Positions 13,933 through 15,949 of a stretch of 15,949 nucleotides of DNA are shown piece by piece. The stretch lies in the NCBI GenBank assembly GCA_020050895.1, contig JAGVJW010000295.1:1-15949 (forward strand), given 5' to 3'. Each line of letters opens with the position of its first letter. The first letter of the stretch is position 1. This stretch comes from a bacterium. GTDB taxonomy: Bacteria > Bacteroidota > Ignavibacteria > Kapaibacteriales > Kapaibacteriaceae. Below the pieces are notes generated by a model, which saw only the letters and a program-made list of their open reading frames with translations, had not been told where the DNA came from and did not search any database. Made by a program: the position numbers and the translations under genes.

Positions 13933-15949
13933 ATGCGCAGTGATGTGTTGCGCAAAGCAGTAATCATGGCAGGGGGCTTTGGCACGCGCCTACGCCCCCT
14001 TACAATGTCGCTGCCAAAACCGATGGTACCCCTGGCTAACAGGCCAATGATGGCTCACATCGTTTCGCTGCTTAAACGGCACGGTATTACCGACGTTGTT
14101 TCGTTGCTGTATTTCCAGCCCGAACACATCACATCGTATTTCGGTGATGGTTCTGCCCTGGGTGTTGATATGAAGTACGTTACGGCCGAATCTGACTTCG
14201 GCACAGCAGGCAGTGTAAAAAATGCAGAACCACTGCTCAATGAACGGTTCATCATTATCTCTGGCGACGTGCTTACCGATGTTGATCTGACTGCAGCAAT
14301 GAAGTTCCATTTGCAGCGGAAGGCAATGGCAACGATTGTGCTTACTCGTGTGTCCCAGCCGTTGCAGTACGGTATTGTTATGACGGATGCTGAAGGACGC
14401 ATCACACGGTTCCTGGAGAAGCCATCGTGGGGCGAAGTATTTAGTGATACAATCAACACTGGTATCTACATCCTTGAGCCCGAAGTACTCTCCCTGATAC
14501 CTGAAAAAACAGATTTTGATTTCGGAAAGGATCTGTTCCCCTTAATGCTTCGGAAACATCTGCCGTTGTATGGCTACACTGCCGATGGATACTGGAAGGA
14601 TGTTGGTAATCTTCAGGAATATCAACTTGCTCATGCAGATGTTCTTGCAGGCCGCGTTAATCTGGAACTCATTGGCACTCCAACCGACTCGGCTGTTTGT
14701 GGTAACAACGTGCAGTTGTCACCTCACGCCCATCTCGAGGGACTAGTGATTATCGGAGATAACGTTACAATTGGCGATAGAGCATGGTTGAGCAACTGTG
14801 TCGTTGGCTCGCAGGTAACAATAGGCGCGGGCGCAAAACTTTCCGGTACCGTTGTTTGGCACGATTCGCAAATCGGCGATTTTGCTGAGATAACTAATTC
14901 CGTTGTCTGCAACGATGTTACCATAGGCAACCGCGTAACCGTACTCGATAACTCATTTATTGCCGAAGAATGCGTGATAGGGGAAGGGGCTCGAATTCTC
15001 TCCAATCTGAAACTCTGGCCGCGAAAAACGGTGGAATCGGAAGCTGTGCTCACTCGAAGTTTGGTTCAGGAAGAACATTGGGCACGGCAATTGTTTACAG
15101 ATGCACGGATATCGGGAATTTCAAATAACGACATGAATCCCGATTTCGGCGCTAAGCTTGGCTTTGCTCTTGGCATGGCACTTGGAGCCGGAACCTTAGT
15201 TGTTTCAAGTCGGGATGACGACGCCGTTTCGAGAATTATGAAACGATCCATTACAGCAGGCCTTATGAGCGTTGGTGTTAACGTTGGCGACCTTCAGCTT
15301 ACGTCGATTCCGCAAACCAGACAGGAAATGTACACCGGCAGATATGTCGCTGGATTTCATGTCCGACGTTCGCCGCGAAAGTCAGACAAAACCGACATCA
15401 TATTGTTTGGCAAGGACGGACGGGATATTCCATCGTCTCAGGCAAAAGCCATCGAACGATATTTCTACGGCGAAGACATTAAGCGCGTGCATTACGGAAA
15501 CGTTGGACGGCTCTCGTTCCCGGAACGGTCCGTAGGCACATACATCGAGAGGTTCATTTCTAAACTCGATGCAGAAGCCATACGGCAGCGCAGATTTAAA
15601 CTGTTCGTAGACTACTCGTTTGGTTTGGCGGCAAGTGTTTTCCCGCAGATTCTCGGCGAACTCTCGTGCCGGGAGCTTGCAATGAATAATTACGTCGACG
15701 CATCACGTAATCCCGATGCGCTCGAAGAAACACTCGATGAATCAGCGATGATTATGCGGTCGCTCGGATATGAAATTGGATTCAAAATCGATTCAGGAGC
15801 AGAAAAGATTGCACTGGTTGATGAGCGAGGCATTTGGTACACATCGTTGCGATTGTTAACGATAGTTACTAAATTGGTTCTCGACACTTATAAACATCGC
15901 GAACCTTATTCAATTGCAGTTCCTGTGCAGGCAACTCAGGAGATCGAAG
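13933..15949 (+). CDS. Mannose-1-phosphate guanylyltransferase-like / phosphomannomutase-like fusion (partial, 3' end outside window)
   Basis: The frame is open from ATG 13933 to the right edge (672 codons). Domain order: a nucleotidyltransferase (about 8-235) with MAGGFGTRLRPLT (12-24), K29 in LPKPM, SGDVLTDVD (110-118), FLEKP (160-164), NTGIYI (175-180) and GYWKDVGN (219-226). A left-handed beta-helix of hexapeptide repeats follows (about 250-355; IIGDNVTIGDRAW, VVGSQVTIGAGAKL). From about 380 comes a phosphohexomutase-like part. It should make a nucleotide sugar such as GDP-mannose in the cytoplasm. The mutase part lacks the usual TASHNP serine loop (FHVRRSP 475-481 instead) and the DxDxDR metal loop (DSGAEKI 620-626 instead), so mutase activity is doubtful; the same degeneracy is known to me in other such fusions. 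It follows acsA by 61 bases. Full-length relatives are about 830 residues. Confidence 0.88.
   Translation, partial: MRSDVLRKAVIMAGGFGTRLRPLTMSLPKPMVPLANRPMMAHIVSLLKRHGITDVVSLLYFQPEHITSYFGDGSALGVDMKYVTAESDFGTAGSVKNAEPLLNERFIIISGDVLTDVDLTAAMKFHLQRKAMATIVLTRVSQPLQYGIVMTDAEGRITRFLEKPSWGEVFSDTINTGIYILEPEVLSLIPEKTDFDFGKDLFPLMLRKHLPLYGYTADGYWKDVGNLQEYQLAHADVLAGRVNLELIGTPTDSAVCGNNVQLSPHAHLEGLVIIGDNVTIGDRAWLSNCVVGSQVTIGAGAKLSGTVVWHDSQIGDFAEITNSVVCNDVTIGNRVTVLDNSFIAEECVIGEGARILSNLKLWPRKTVESEAVLTRSLVQEEHWARQLFTDARISGISNNDMNPDFGAKLGFALGMALGAGTLVVSSRDDDAVSRIMKRSITAGLMSVGVNVGDLQLTSIPQTRQEMYTGRYVAGFHVRRSPRKSDKTDIILFGKDGRDIPSSQAKAIERYFYGEDIKRVHYGNVGRLSFPERSVGTYIERFISKLDAEAIRQRRFKLFVDYSFGLAASVFPQILGELSCRELAMNNYVDASRNPDALEETLDESAMIMRSLGYEIGFKIDSGAEKIALVDERGIWYTSLRLLTIVTKLVLDTYKHREPYSIAVPVQATQEIE

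Noticed and set aside
1..15949. CRISPR array, transposase, integrase, phage or toxin-antitoxin genes, or a defence system
   Set aside because: No regularly spaced repeats, no recombinase motifs and no defence-type domains were seen; the window reads as chromosomal housekeeping plus surface functions.

Overview
The window comes from a Gram-negative bacterium with roughly even base composition, most likely in the Bacteroidota/Chlorobiota/Ignavibacteria-Kapabacteria (FCB) group. The evidence is a CMP-KDO synthetase (lipopolysaccharide), a TonB-dependent receptor and an OmpX-like barrel (outer membrane), a BtuG-like surface beta-propeller, a probable type IX secretion C-terminal domain, weak or absent Shine-Dalgarno sites at many starts, and two perfect TAnnTTTG promoter boxes. 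The phylum is inferred from family resemblance, not from a marker search.

Layout. Positions 1-277 hold the 3' end of an unrecognised gene. A tRNA-Val(CAC) (282-356, minus) and a membrane-anchored triheme cytochrome c (413-1630, minus) follow. Divergent from the cytochrome is a tight three-gene unit, 1748-5627: a BtuB-like TonB receptor, a secreted surface protein, and a BtuG/YncE-like lipoprotein beta-propeller. This resembles the corrinoid (vitamin B12) capture loci of Bacteroidota and is the most interesting block. A small SUI1/YciH factor (5657-5965, minus) is packed head to head with a coupled housekeeping trio: plsC-like acyltransferase, gatC and kdsB (5977-7704). A small beta-barrel protein (7727-8215, minus) closes the middle part.

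From 8337 to the end, six genes run on the plus strand with short gaps or overlaps: a FemAB/GNAT-like acyltransferase, a GT4-like glycosyltransferase, an EamA (DMT) transporter, an isochorismatase-fold hydrolase, acetyl-CoA synthetase, and a nucleotidyltransferase/phosphomannomutase fusion cut by the window end. The first three and the last point to cell-surface glycan or glycolipid work. The hydrolase and Acs look like a coupled metabolic pair.

No gene-free stretch exceeds 300 bases. I saw no insertion sequence, CRISPR array, phage gene or convincing rho-independent terminator. The 1748-5627 locus is the best candidate for something under-described: its middle gene has no assigned function but appears, from memory of similar loci, to travel with BtuB/BtuG-type genes.
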